A DNA stretch of 64,000 bases from assembly GCA_040902425.1 (NCBI GenBank), contig JBBDXI010000081.1:1-64000 (forward strand). Direction: 5' to 3'. Within the stretch, counting starts at the first letter, position 1, and each line of letters starts with the position of its first letter. Source of the stretch: JBBDXI01 sp040902425. GTDB lineage: Bacteria > Planctomycetota > Phycisphaerae > Phycisphaerales > UBA1924. Shown piece after piece: positions 8,098 to 16,927 of the stretch. A model generated the notes under the pieces. That model had not been told where the DNA came from. It saw only the letters and a program-made list of their open reading frames with translations, and searched no databases. A program made the position numbers and the translations under genes.

Positions 8098-8361
8098 ATG
8101 CCGCACGAAGTCGTCAGAGTTGAGCCGGTAGCGGGGCACCGCCTGGTGCTGGCGTTCCGCAACGGAGAACAGCGCGAGATTGACATTTCGCGGTTGGTGC
8201 CCTTTGAGGGCGTGTTCAAGCCCCTCGAGGACCCCGCGTACTTCAGGCGGGTGGCGGTGAACGCCGACATCGGCTCCATCGCCTGGCCCAACGGCGCTGA
8301 TATCTGCCCCGACGTGCTGTATCAGGAGAGCCGCGCCGTCGGCACGGGCCACGCGGCCTGA
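8098..8361 (+). CDS. DUF2442 family protein
   Basis: An 87-residue protein with the family pattern: strand-rich N-terminus (VVRVEPVAGHRLVLAFRNGE), the REIDISRLVPFEGVF segment, and the IAWPNGADICPDVLY signature near residue 65. DUF2442 proteins are small cytosolic proteins often encoded next to DUF4160 proteins, and some have been proposed as antitoxin-like partners. It follows the broken DUF4160 gene by eight bases. If the upstream frameshift is genuine, this gene would be an orphan partner. Confidence 0.85.
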   Translation: MPHEVVRVEPVAGHRLVLAFRNGEQREIDISRLVPFEGVFKPLEDPAYFRRVAVNADIGSIAWPNGADICPDVLYQESRAVGTGHAA

Positions 8362-8394
8362 CGATCGCTGTGCGCATGCGCGGCGGCCTTCTTC

Positions 8395-8400
8395 TAGACT
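8395..8400 (+). promoter_or_regulatory. -10 element before plsY (leaderless)
   Basis: TAGACT lies six bases before the GTG start, with no ribosome-binding site between. Confidence 0.5.
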
Positions 8401-8406
8401 CAACTC

Positions 8407-9096
8407 GTGCTCTGGGCTCTCCTGATCCCCGCGGCCTTCCTCTGCGGCTCCATCCCCTTCGCCCTCATCATCGGGCGCGCCCGCGGCATCGACATCCGCA
8501 CGTTCGGCTCGGGCAACATCGGCGCAACGAACGTCGGGCGGGCCCTGGGGTGGAAGTACGGGCTGCTGTGCTTCGCCCTCGACGTGCTGAAGGGCTTCAT
8601 CCCCACCTTCGCCGCGGGGCTGCTGGCGGGGGTCATCCGGCCGTCGCTGGCGTGCCCGCCGATCGACCCGCACGACGCCTGGCCGTGGGTCGGGGTGCTG
8701 GCGGCGGCCGTGCTGGGGCACATCTTCTCGCCGTGGGTGGGCTTCAGGGGCGGCAAGGGCGTGGCCACGGGGCTGGGGGCGATGCTGGGCGTATACCCGT
8801 ACCTGACCTTCCCCGCGGTGCTCTGCTTCCTCGTGTGGTACCTGGTCGTGAAGCTCTCTCGCTACGTGAGCCTCGCCTCGGTGGTCGCGGCGGCGGCCCT
8901 GCCGCTGCTCGTGTACGCCTGGACGCTGGTGCCGGGGGGGGGGGGGCGCGGGCCGGGGCCGGTGGACCTGGCGCCGTTCTACGCCGTCTCGGCGGTGCTG
9001 GCGCTGCTGGTGATCTGGCGGCACCGCTCGAACATCCGGCGGCTGCTCGACGGGACCGAGAACCCCGTCGGCACGCGTAGGCCGGCCCGGCCCTGA
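8407..9096 (+). CDS. plsY: Acyl-phosphate:glycerol-3-phosphate acyltransferase
   Basis: A 229-residue polytopic membrane enzyme. It transfers an acyl group from acyl-phosphate to glycerol-3-phosphate, the first step of phospholipid synthesis. The three conserved PlsY loops are present: CGSIPFALI near residue 13, FGSGNIGATNVGR near residue 37, and the glycine-rich GFRGGKGVATGLGA near residue 115. Five to six membrane helices are predicted. An extra Gly-rich loop (PGGGGRGPG) lies before the last helix. The HRSNIRRLLDGTE motif near the C-terminus is also conserved. Confidence 0.95.
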   Translation: MLWALLIPAAFLCGSIPFALIIGRARGIDIRTFGSGNIGATNVGRALGWKYGLLCFALDVLKGFIPTFAAGLLAGVIRPSLACPPIDPHDAWPWVGVLAAAVLGHIFSPWVGFRGGKGVATGLGAMLGVYPYLTFPAVLCFLVWYLVVKLSRYVSLASVVAAAALPLLVYAWTLVPGGGGRGPGPVDLAPFYAVSAVLALLVIWRHRSNIRRLLDGTENPVGTRRPARP

Positions 9097-9237
9097 GCTT
9101 CCCGGCCCAGCCCTGCGCTTCCCGGACGTTGCGAGCGGCCGCTCATCCGGGCCCCCTCTCCACCCGATGAGACACCCGGCGCTACACCACTGGCCCGAGA
9201 GGCCGCGCGCACGCTACCACTGGGGAGGACCGGACCG

Positions 9238-9471
9238 ATGCTCAGGCTCACACCCCGCGAGTTCGACCGGGAGCCCCGCGATGTGCTCCCGTTCCCGGCG
9301 GATGCGATCCGCCAGATCGGCTGGAGCCACCACGAGGGCCGCCCGGACCGGGGCGCCTGCGATGCGGCCCGGCGCGTCGAGGCCGCCATGGCCGAGGTGG
9401 AGCGGCGCTTCGGGCGGCTGCGCCTGATCCTGAACGAGGGCGATGACGACGACCGGCCGCGTGCGGCGTAG
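9238..9471 (+). CDS. Small hypothetical protein
   Basis: A 77-residue charged protein with no membrane segment. It is predicted to be mostly helical, with a central helix around ARRVEAAMAEVERRFGRL and an acidic end (EGDDDDRP). A good ribosome-binding site GGGGAGGA sits about eight bases before the ATG, and the frame fills the gap between plsY and the PIN-TRAM gene. No family was recognised. Confidence 0.5.
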   Translation: MLRLTPREFDREPRDVLPFPADAIRQIGWSHHEGRPDRGACDAARRVEAAMAEVERRFGRLRLILNEGDDDDRPRAA

Positions 9472-9600
9472 TCATGAACGAAGTCTCGCAAACAAACGGG
9501 ACGCGTGCCACCGCGGCGCGCTGATTGGCGCGTGGCGACGCGGCGATCGGCCGCATTCGCCGCCCGGCCCCTGGGGCAAACCGCCCCCACCCCCCGCCCG

Positions 9601-9606
9601 TACACT
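9601..9606 (+). promoter_or_regulatory. -10 element before the PIN-TRAM gene (leaderless)
   Basis: TACACT lies six bases before the GTG start. Confidence 0.5.
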
Positions 9607-9612
9607 TAACGC

Positions 9613-10947
9613 GTGAGCCGCGAGCGCCAGAACCTCTCCCCCTACGAGGCCCAGGAACTGCAGCGGGCGGCGATCCTGCGGATCGTGCGGGCGGCGTTCC
9701 TGGTCGTCCTCATCACGGTCACCGTCCTCTCGATGCTCAGCTTCGGGCCGGGGAGCGTCCCGGGGCCGTTCCTGGGGCTGCCCTCCAACTCGGCGCTGAT
9801 CCTGAGCCTGGCCCTGGCGGTCACCGGGATCGTCCTGCTGATCGACCTCTACACGCCCCGGCGGCGCATCGGCGTCCTGGTGGGCATCTTCCTGGGGCTG
9901 ATCGTCGCGATGCTCGCGACCGTCGCCGTCGCGTACCTGATCGACGCCCTGGTGTTCCTGTACGACATCGAGAACCCGACGCTGATCAGCGTGACCAAGG
10001 TCCTCTTCGGGATCGGGCTCTCGTACCTCTGCATCACGACCGTGCTGCAGACGCAGGACGACTTCCGGCTGGTGATCCCGTACGTCGAGTTCGCCAAGCA
10101 GGTCCGCGGCCCGCGCCCGCTGGTGCTCGATTCCTCGGCCCTGATCGACGCCCGGATCGCGGACCTGGCGCAGACGGGGATCATCCAGTACCCGGTGGTC
10201 ATCCCAAGGTTCGTCATCGCCGAGCTGCAGCTCCTCGCCGATTCGGGGGACAAGCTGAAGCGCGGCCGGGGCCGGCGGGGCCTGGAGGTCATCAGCCGCC
10301 TCCAGCGCAGCGCCCTGGACCTCTCGATCGACGAGACGCCGGTGCCCGGCAAGGCCGTCGACCAGATGCTCGTCGAGCTCGCCCGCCAGATGCCGGCCAC
10401 GATCCTCACCGCGGATGTCGCCCTCGGTCGCGTCGCGGCCATCCACGGCGTGAAGGTGCTGAACCTCAACGATGTGGCCAACGCGCTGAAGCCCTCGCTG
10501 ATCCCCGGCGAGCAGCTCTCGATCCGCCTCCTGAAGCCCGGCGAGCAGGCGGGGCAGGCGGTGGGGTACCTCGAAGACGGCACGATGGTGGTGGCGGAGA
10601 ACGGCGCCGGGCACATCGGCGATCAGGTGACTCTGCTGGTCACCAGCACGCTGCAGACCTCGGCGGGGCGGCTGATCTTCGGGCGCCTGCACGCGGACAT
10701 CGCCGAGACCCCCAGCGTTCCGGCCGCAAGCGACCACTCTCCCTCCGGGGGGGCGGGGGAGATGCCGGCGCAGCCGGCAGAGGGGGCTCCAGCGTCTACC
10801 TCACCTACCCACGCTCCGATGCCGCACCCTCTGGAACCCGAGTCCGCAATCACCGTGCCCCCCGACCGCGCGCCGCGGGCGCCCCGCTCCCCCTTCCCAC
10901 CCAAGCCGCCCTCCCGCCCGAACCCCGCCCGCAACCCGCGGCGCTGA
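9613..10947 (+). CDS. Membrane PIN-TRAM domain protein (YacL-like)
   Basis: A 444-residue protein. Four membrane helices occupy residues 22-150. A PIN domain begins near residue 170 (PLVLDSSALIDARIADL), with later acidic residues in RFVIAELQLLADS and ILTADVALGRVA, so the usual PIN metal-binding acids are present. A TRAM domain follows near residue 317 (GYLEDGTMVVAENGAG). The architecture is that of Bacillus YacL, a putative membrane-bound ribonuclease. The last 75 residues form a Pro/Ser-rich tail not typical of the family. The GTG start fits the TACACT hexamer upstream. The next gene also encodes a PIN domain, so the two may act together in RNA processing; that is inference. Confidence 0.9.
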   Translation: MSRERQNLSPYEAQELQRAAILRIVRAAFLVVLITVTVLSMLSFGPGSVPGPFLGLPSNSALILSLALAVTGIVLLIDLYTPRRRIGVLVGIFLGLIVAMLATVAVAYLIDALVFLYDIENPTLISVTKVLFGIGLSYLCITTVLQTQDDFRLVIPYVEFAKQVRGPRPLVLDSSALIDARIADLAQTGIIQYPVVIPRFVIAELQLLADSGDKLKRGRGRRGLEVISRLQRSALDLSIDETPVPGKAVDQMLVELARQMPATILTADVALGRVAAIHGVKVLNLNDVANALKPSLIPGEQLSIRLLKPGEQAGQAVGYLEDGTMVVAENGAGHIGDQVTLLVTSTLQTSAGRLIFGRLHADIAETPSVPAASDHSPSGGAGEMPAQPAEGAPASTSPTHAPMPHPLEPESAITVPPDRAPRAPRSPFPPKPPSRPNPARNPRR

Positions 10948-11056
10948 TGTCATTTCTCACCCGGAGCGCCGTTCAGCCGTCCAACTCCGGTTATTCCGCT
11001 ATGCTGCCCGGGACGGGTGCCGATGAGAGGTGAGTTGTCCGTCACACGGAAGTGAC

Positions 11057-12604
11057 ATGAGCAAAGCCCTGAGAGAGCAGTTCCGCCGCCGTCCCCAGGC
11101 CCCCGAGACTCGTGCCACGCCGCCGCCACCGGCGGCCGGGCGCGCCGAGCCCCGCCCGCCCGCGCCCACGCGCCCGGCCGGCGGCGGGGATGACGGCGGC
11201 GTCAAGACCTTCGTCCTGGACACCAACGTCCTGCTCCACAACCCGGGGGCGATCTTCGTCTTCGCCGAGCACAACGTGGTCATCCCCTTCGCGGTGATCG
11301 AAGAGCTCGACGCGATGAAGAAGCTGGAGAACGACCTGGGCCGCAACGCCCGGGAGACGATCCGCCACCTCGACCGCCTCCGCGAGCGGGGGCGGCTGAC
11401 CGACGGCGTGCCCTGGGGCAACTTCTCCCCCACCGTGGGGGCCGGGGGCTCCGGCCTGCCCAGCGGCACCATCCGGATCGACATCGGCCACCACCCGCGC
11501 CCCGGCGTGCTGGAGCTGGACACGCCGGACAACCGCATCATCGCCGTCGCCTGGACCCTGCACGAGGCGGGGATGCGGGCGGTTTTCGTCAGCAAGGACA
11601 TCTCGGCCCGGATCAAGTCCGACTCCCTGGGCATCCACACCGAGGACTTCGAAAACCAGAAGGTCGATGCGGAGCGGCTCTACTCCGGCTTCCTCACCGT
11701 CACCGCCGACGACCCGACCATCGACGACCTCTACAAGGACCGGATGCTCCCGCTCGAGCGGCTCGCCGGGCCCCTCACCGCCACGACGCCCGACGGGGGC
11801 GAGTACCAGCGCGAGGTCACGCCCAACCAGTTCGTCATCCTCAAGGACGCGGCCGATGAGGCCCACACCGGCCTGGGGCGGCGCCTCGCCGACACCGACC
11901 ACCTCATCCCCATCACCGGCCCGAGAAAGCCTGTCTTCGGCGTCATGGCCCGCAACGTCCAGCAGACCATGGCCTTCGACCTGCTGATGGATGACGAGAT
12001 CAAGTTCATCACGCTGCTCGGGTCGGCGGGGACGGGCAAGACGCTGCTGGCCCTGGCCGCGGGCATGGCCAAGGTCTTCAACGAGGGGCGCTACGACAAG
12101 CTGCTGGTGGCCCGCCCGATCATGCCGCTTGGGCGCGACATCGGCTACCTCCCCGGCGGGAAGGACGAGAAGCTGACGGCGTGGATGCAGCCGATCTTCG
12201 ACAACCTGACCTACCTGCTCTCGACCCGCGGGGCGCACATCCAGGCGGCCGAGAGCCACTCCACCGAGCAGCGCATCCAGAAACTGATGGCCGACGGGAA
12301 GCTGGTGCTCGAGCCGCTCACGTACATCCGCGGCCGGTCGATCCCGCACCAGTTCATCATCGTGGATGAGGCGCAGAACCTGACGCCGCACGAGGTCAAG
12401 ACGATCGTCAGCCGCGTCGGCGAGGGGACGAAGATCATCCTCACCGGCGACATCGGCCAGATCGACAACCCGTACCTCGACAGCTCCTCCAACGGCCTGG
12501 CGTACGCCGTGGAGAAGATGAAGGGGCTGGGCCTGGCGGGGCACGTCACGCTCGCCAAGAGCGAGCGGAGCGAGCTGGCCAGCGTGGCGGCGGCGCGGCT
12601 GTAA
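11057..12604 (+). CDS. PhoH family ATPase with N-terminal PIN domain
   Basis: A 515-residue protein. After a Pro-rich N-terminus comes a PIN domain (TFVLDTNVLLHNPGAIF near residue 51; FAVIEELDAMKKLE; LDTPDNRIIAVAW; FVSKDISARIKSD). The C-terminal half is a PhoH-type P-loop ATPase with Walker A GSAGTGKT near residue 321 and Walker B FIIVDEAQN near residue 434, followed by GDIGQIDNPYLD. PIN-PhoH (PhoH2 or YlaK) proteins are RNA-dependent ATPases with ribonuclease activity. GGAAG lies a few bases before the ATG. The gene lies 110 bases after the membrane PIN-TRAM gene and has the same orientation. Confidence 0.95.
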   Translation: MSKALREQFRRRPQAPETRATPPPPAAGRAEPRPPAPTRPAGGGDDGGVKTFVLDTNVLLHNPGAIFVFAEHNVVIPFAVIEELDAMKKLENDLGRNARETIRHLDRLRERGRLTDGVPWGNFSPTVGAGGSGLPSGTIRIDIGHHPRPGVLELDTPDNRIIAVAWTLHEAGMRAVFVSKDISARIKSDSLGIHTEDFENQKVDAERLYSGFLTVTADDPTIDDLYKDRMLPLERLAGPLTATTPDGGEYQREVTPNQFVILKDAADEAHTGLGRRLADTDHLIPITGPRKPVFGVMARNVQQTMAFDLLMDDEIKFITLLGSAGTGKTLLALAAGMAKVFNEGRYDKLLVARPIMPLGRDIGYLPGGKDEKLTAWMQPIFDNLTYLLSTRGAHIQAAESHSTEQRIQKLMADGKLVLEPLTYIRGRSIPHQFIIVDEAQNLTPHEVKTIVSRVGEGTKIILTGDIGQIDNPYLDSSSNGLAYAVEKMKGLGLAGHVTLAKSERSELASVAAARL

Positions 12605-12642
12605 AACAGGCCAGCAAGGACTCATGGGAAGCCCTCACACCG

Positions 12643-12660
12643 GCTCCGGTCAGCCGGAGC
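12643..12660 (+). other. Hairpin downstream of the PIN-PhoH gene
   Basis: GCTCCGG and CCGGAGC form a perfect 7-bp stem with a 4-base loop about 40 bases after the stop. No T-run follows, so a terminator role is uncertain. Confidence 0.35.
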
Positions 12661-12842
12661 ATCGGTGCCGGCGCGCGGCATCACCCGGGCTGCCGGTACG
12701 CCCTCCACCCGGTTGAGGCCGTCTCATCGCGCGCGGCCCCTGCTTGCCCGCCTTCCCCCCGAGGCTAGTGTCCGCCGGGACGATGTTCGGCGCGACTAAC
12801 AGCGCCGGGGCCCGCGCTCGCGGGCTCGCAAGGGGGGGATCC

Positions 12843-13709
12843 ATGGACGGACTCGGACACAGCCGGAAGGGGCGGCTCGCCGCGCTGGCGGGGCTGGCGT
12901 TGGCGATGGCGTGCGGCGCGGCCAGGGCGGACCGCGTCGAGCTGTTCCGCGAGGAGGGCCCCCGCAAGGGCGCGATCTGCGTCGTGTGGCCCTGCGAGCG
13001 CGCTGCGCCGTCGCTCCTCACGGGCGGCAACGACGCGGCGGAGGTCGAGAAGGGGTACGAGCGCCGCGGGCGCCCCCGCCCGATCTCGGACACCGGCCTT
13101 CAGAACCGCGATCGCGGGCTCGGGCTCAAGCGAGGGCACGACAAGAACGGCGAGAAGCACGGCACGCACGGCGGGGAGGGCGGGCGGGAGGCCGCGCGGC
13201 CCAAGGCGATGGTCCGGGGCGAGGCCTTCGACTGGTTCATCCTCGACCCGCTCAACCGGCCCGACGACCGGCGCGAGGACAAGGCCGCCGATTCGCCGAC
13301 GCTCGACGCCGTGGCCGTGAACGACGTGATCTCCGGCGCGGGCGGCATCCAGCCCGAGGCGGTTACCGGCGCTGCGCCCGACGACACCGCCGTGCTGGCG
13401 AGCGCGATGCGCGCTCCGTCCGCGGGCGGTCCGACCGCCGATGCGGCCTCCCCGGCCACGGCGACCGACGACGCGCTCGGCTCGGTCGTCCTGGCCGACA
13501 GCGGCACCGCGGCGTCCAGGGCCGCGGCGTTCGACAAGCCCCCCAGCGAGACGTTCCTCAAACCCGCGGCCGAGGCGCAGCGGGCCGACGGCGGGTCGCC
13601 CGGCGGCGGCGCGACGCTGATCCCCGTGCCCGGCTCCGCGTGGGTTGGCCTCAGCGGGCTCGCCTTCGCCGCGGCGTGGAAGCTCGGGAGGCGCCGGATG
13701 GCGGGGTGA
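12843..13709 (+). CDS. Secreted protein with PEP-CTERM-like tail
   Basis: A 288-residue protein. The N-terminus RKGRLAALAGLALAMACGAA (residues 7-26) is a signal peptide ending before ADR. The middle is low-complexity, rich in Ala, Asp and Gly, with no recognised domain. The C-terminus has IPVPGSAWVGLSGLAFAAAW followed by KLGRRR. That is a Pro-containing motif, a hydrophobic helix and a basic end, the pattern of PEP-CTERM sorting signals processed by an exosortase. The ATG at 12843 was chosen because a G-rich ribosome-binding site precedes it and the signal peptide begins there. It converges with the MFS gene, leaving two bases between stops. Confidence 0.75.
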   Translation: MDGLGHSRKGRLAALAGLALAMACGAARADRVELFREEGPRKGAICVVWPCERAAPSLLTGGNDAAEVEKGYERRGRPRPISDTGLQNRDRGLGLKRGHDKNGEKHGTHGGEGGREAARPKAMVRGEAFDWFILDPLNRPDDRREDKAADSPTLDAVAVNDVISGAGGIQPEAVTGAAPDDTAVLASAMRAPSAGGPTADAASPATATDDALGSVVLADSGTAASRAAAFDKPPSETFLKPAAEAQRADGGSPGGGATLIPVPGSAWVGLSGLAFAAAWKLGRRRMAG

Positions 13710-13711
13710 GT

Positions 13712-15019
13712 TCAGGTGCTGCGCGGGCGGGTCTCGCGCAGGACGGCCCACGCGACGGCTCCCGAGAGCAGCGTGGCCGCGCCCGCGGCGTGGACCGCCC
13801 ACGCCAGCCCCGCGGCATCCGCCACGATCCCGCACGCCACCACGCCGACGACAAAGCCCAGGTCGCGCCAGAACCGGTACACAGCCAGGGCCCGCGCCCG
13901 CCACGCGGGCGCGGCGACATCGCCGACCGCCGCCAGCAGCGTCGGGTAGGCCATCGCCGTCCCCAGGCCGAGCAGCGCTGCCCCCGTGAGCGCCCGCGCC
14001 AGCTCGGACGCCGGGTCCGCCGGCCCGCCGGTCGCTGCACCCTCGGGCGCCCCCCCGAGCACGAGGAGGGCCGCGCCCTGCACGATCATGCCGCCCACGA
14101 CCAGCGGCTTGCGCCCGATGCGGTCGCTCAGGGCGCCGGTCGCCAACTGCCCGAGCCCCCACACGAGCGGGTAGAGCCCCGCCACCAGACCGATCTGCGC
14201 GAGCCCGAGGCCCCGCTGGGCCAGCAGGAGCGGGAGCATCGCCCACACGACCCCGTCGTTGAGGTTGCTCGCGAACCCCGCCTGCGCTGCGCCGAAGAGC
14301 GTGCGGTCGCCCCAGGTCGCCAGCGCGAACACGCGCCCGCGCGGCATCGGCGGCGCCCCGACCCCGACCCCCGCCGCGGCCGACTCCGCGGCCACGTGCG
14401 CGCCCGTGTCACGTACGAGCGCCACCGAGAGCAGCAGCCCCGCGACGCCGTACGCCACCCCCAGGTACAGGGGCTCCGGCCGGAGCCCGGCCCGCGCGGC
14501 GATCACGCCCGTCGCCCACGCCGTCGCGCCCACCGCCACGTACCCGGCGAACTCGTTCAGCCCCAGGGCCAGCCCGCGCCGGCGCGGGCCGACGAGATCG
14601 ATCTTCATGTTGACCGTCATCGACCACGCCAGCCCCTGGTTGACCCCCAGCAGGATGTTGGCCGCGACCACCCACTCCCAGTACGGCGCCCACATGATCA
14701 GCACCGGCACCGGGAGGCCCACGACCCACCCCGCGATCAGCACACGCCGGCGTCCGAAGCGGTCGGCGAGCGGCCCGGCGAAGAGGTTGGCCGCGGCCTT
14801 CGTGAGCCCGAAGCCCGCGATGAACGAGCCGACGAGGGCCACGGAGGCCAGGCCGAACTCCCGCTCCCCGATGAGCGGCACGATGGTGCGCTGCACCCCG
14901 ACCATCCCCCCAACGAGCATGTTGATGACGACGAGCAGCGCGAACTGGGGCAGGTTGGCCCGCAGCCCCAGGACGACGGAGGGGGCTCCGGGGGTGTTGG
15001 GCGGGGCGCTCCGGGGCAT
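13712..15019 (-). CDS. Major facilitator superfamily transporter
   Basis: A 435-residue protein with twelve predicted membrane helices. The MFS loop 2-3 signature is present (GPLADRFGRRRVLIAG, near residue 85) and its second-half copy is TGALSDRIGRKPLVVGG near residue 300. The substrate cannot be told from sequence; family members include drug and metabolite exporters. A TACGCT hexamer lies six bases before the ATG, so the gene is probably transcribed without a leader. It is divergent from the peroxiredoxin gene, with a short shared promoter region. Confidence 0.9.
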   Translation of the reverse strand: MPRSAPPNTPGAPSVVLGLRANLPQFALLVVINMLVGGMVGVQRTIVPLIGEREFGLASVALVGSFIAGFGLTKAAANLFAGPLADRFGRRRVLIAGWVVGLPVPVLIMWAPYWEWVVAANILLGVNQGLAWSMTVNMKIDLVGPRRRGLALGLNEFAGYVAVGATAWATGVIAARAGLRPEPLYLGVAYGVAGLLLSVALVRDTGAHVAAESAAAGVGVGAPPMPRGRVFALATWGDRTLFGAAQAGFASNLNDGVVWAMLPLLLAQRGLGLAQIGLVAGLYPLVWGLGQLATGALSDRIGRKPLVVGGMIVQGAALLVLGGAPEGAATGGPADPASELARALTGAALLGLGTAMAYPTLLAAVGDVAAPAWRARALAVYRFWRDLGFVVGVVACGIVADAAGLAWAVHAAGAATLLSGAVAWAVLRETRPRST

Positions 15020-15025
15020 CGCGCC

Positions 15026-15031
15026 AGCGTA
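15026..15031 (-). promoter_or_regulatory. -10 element before the MFS gene (leaderless)
   Basis: On the minus strand TACGCT lies six bases before the ATG. Confidence 0.5.
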
Positions 15032-15108
15032 GTCGCGGGCGCGATAAGGCGTACAGTTGCGCCCCGCCGGTGAGAGGGGTCCGCCGGCCTCTTGAGGAGG
15101 GCACGCGA

Positions 15109-15744
15109 ATGGCGATCCAGCTCGGCGACGTCGCCCCGGACTTCGAGCAGCAGTCCACGATGGGGCCGATCCGCTTCCACCAATGGCTCGGCGATTCCTG
15201 GGGCGTGCTCTTCTCCCACCCGCGCAACTACACCCCCGTCTGCACGACGGAGCTGGGCGAGGTGGCGAAGATCAAGGGCGAGTTCGACAAGCGCAACGTC
15301 AAGGTCATCGGCCTCAGCGTGGACGCCGTGAAGGACCACGAGGGGTGGGCGAAGGACATCGAGGAGACACAGGGGGCGCGGCTCAACTTCCCCCTGCTGG
15401 CCGACGCCGATCGCAGGGTGGCGAGCCTCTACGGGATGATCCATCCCAACGCCAGCGACACCATGACGGTCCGCTCGGTCTTCATCATCGGGCCGGACAA
15501 GAGGGTGAAGCTGACGCTGACCTACCCGGCGAGCACCGGCCGGAACTTCGACGAGGTCCTGCGGGTCATCGACTCGCTCCAGCTAACGGCGAAGTACAAG
15601 GTGGCGACGCCGGTGAACTGGAAGTACGGGCAGGACTGCATCATCGTCCCGGCGGTCAGCGACGAGGAGGCGGACAAGGCCTTCCCGCGCGGGTACACGA
15701 AGCTCAAGCCGTACCTGCGCGTGACGCCGCAGCCCAACCTGTGA
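15109..15744 (+). CDS. 1-Cys (Prx6-type) peroxiredoxin
   Basis: A 211-residue cytosolic enzyme that reduces hydroperoxides. The peroxidatic Cys is in YTPVCTTE at about residue 45. The conserved SHPRNYTPVC context and the C-terminal dimerisation extension (YKVATPVNWKYGQDCI) mark the Prx6 subfamily. A second Cys (QDC) is present in the C-terminal part, but not in a typical resolving position. GAGGAGG about eight bases before the ATG fixes the start. The gene is divergently transcribed from the MFS transporter. Confidence 0.95.
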   Translation: MAIQLGDVAPDFEQQSTMGPIRFHQWLGDSWGVLFSHPRNYTPVCTTELGEVAKIKGEFDKRNVKVIGLSVDAVKDHEGWAKDIEETQGARLNFPLLADADRRVASLYGMIHPNASDTMTVRSVFIIGPDKRVKLTLTYPASTGRNFDEVLRVIDSLQLTAKYKVATPVNWKYGQDCIIVPAVSDEEADKAFPRGYTKLKPYLRVTPQPNL

Positions 15745-15784
15745 GCGGGGCCGCCGCGCCGGCGCCCGGGCTGCTCCCCCCTCG

Positions 15785-16927
15785 TCACCGCGCCGGCGCC
15801 AGGTCCACCACCTGCGCCCGGTGCCGGCCCATCCCCAGGTCCACCGTCTCGTAGGCTGTCGCCCGCACGCCGCGGCCCGCGAACGCCTGGTCGATGTGCA
15901 CCAGCGGGCGCTCGCGCGGGTAGGTCGCGCAGTACCCCCACCCCGCCGCGTCGAAGGCGTTGGGCAGCGCCCCCGTCCCGCCGACCGTCGTGAGCAGCGA
16001 GAGCGACGCCGAGCCGCGGGGGATGTTGAAATCCCCCACGATCACATCCGGCGCGGGGAAGGCCCCCGGGAACGGCCCGGGCGCGAACCCGCCCGCACCA
16101 TCCGCCCGCAGCTCCGGCCCGCGCCAACTCTCGATCACCGCCCGCGCCCGGCCCGCCACCGCCCAGCGACCCAGCCGCTCGTCGGAGGGCAGGTCGATCA
16201 CCCACACGACGATCGGCCGCCCCAACGGCCCGGTCGTGTCCAGCTCGACGTACATCGCGCGCCCGGGGTCGCGGTGGACGCCGCGGCTCTCATCGGGCGG
16301 CGGCACACCCAGGTGGCACCCGCCGTAGCGCAGCACCGGCCAGCGCGACGCGACCACCATCATGTTCAGCGGCCCCGCCCGGTGCGGCAGGCCGAGGCTC
16401 CCCACCACCTCGGCCCAGCGCAGCCGCATCGAGCCGTTCACGAGCACCGCGACGCCGGGCGATTGCGAACCGACCGCCCGCCCGATCGCCGCCTCATCGC
16501 CCATGATGTTCAGGTTCCAGTTGACCAGCCGGATGCCCTTGCCCGGGGGCGCCGGGGCCGGCGGCCAGACCGCGTTCCAGAGGCGCAGCTCGGACCACGC
16601 GGCGTACGCCCCCACGACGGCGAGCCCCGCCAGCGCCACGCGCCGCAGGCCCCGCGCCGGACGGACCCGCCCTCGCTGAAGTGGCACAGGCGTCCCGCCT
16701 GTGGCCCCGCGCCCGTGCAGCCACGCCAGCAGCCCCGCCCCCGCGAGCAGCGCAGCGCCCGCGCCCAGGAACGCCAGCGAGGGGACCCACGCCGCGACCT
16801 GCAGGGCCGCGAGGCGGTCCGAGACGAGCCGCGTGAACAGCCACGCCGCCACCACCAGGCACGCCCCCGCGGCCGCCACCGTCGCGAGGGCCGCGACGGC
16901 GCGGCGGATGGCCCCGCGGGCGCTCAT
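15785..16927 (-). CDS. Membrane protein with endonuclease/exonuclease/phosphatase-like fold
   Basis: A 380-residue protein. Three membrane helices lie in residues 8-125, then an EEP-fold domain begins at RLVNWNLNIMGDEAA. The VGDFNIPRGS motif is the conserved metal-binding D-x-N of the family. Two canonical catalytic positions differ: the acidic residue of the first motif is replaced (VAVLVNGSM) and the final SDH is read as GRHRAQVVDL. Activity is therefore doubtful. The ATG overlaps the stop of the flippase gene (ATGA), so it closes the polysaccharide operon. An internal palindrome at 16685-16703 is translated as TGGTPVP between the membrane helices. Confidence 0.8.
   Translation of the reverse strand: MSARGAIRRAVAALATVAAAGACLVVAAWLFTRLVSDRLAALQVAAWVPSLAFLGAGAALLAGAGLLAWLHGRGATGGTPVPLQRGRVRPARGLRRVALAGLAVVGAYAAWSELRLWNAVWPPAPAPPGKGIRLVNWNLNIMGDEAAIGRAVGSQSPGVAVLVNGSMRLRWAEVVGSLGLPHRAGPLNMMVVASRWPVLRYGGCHLGVPPPDESRGVHRDPGRAMYVELDTTGPLGRPIVVWVIDLPSDERLGRWAVAGRARAVIESWRGPELRADGAGGFAPGPFPGAFPAPDVIVGDFNIPRGSASLSLLTTVGGTGALPNAFDAAGWGYCATYPRERPLVHIDQAFAGRGVRATAYETVDLGMGRHRAQVVDLAPAR
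16685..16703. repeat. Short palindrome inside a reading frame (CACAGGC family)
   Basis: CACAGGC and GCCTGTG form a perfect 7-bp stem with a 5-base loop. It is translated in frame as GGTPVP. From memory, closely similar elements are widespread in planctomycete and verrucomicrobial genomes. Confidence 0.7.
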
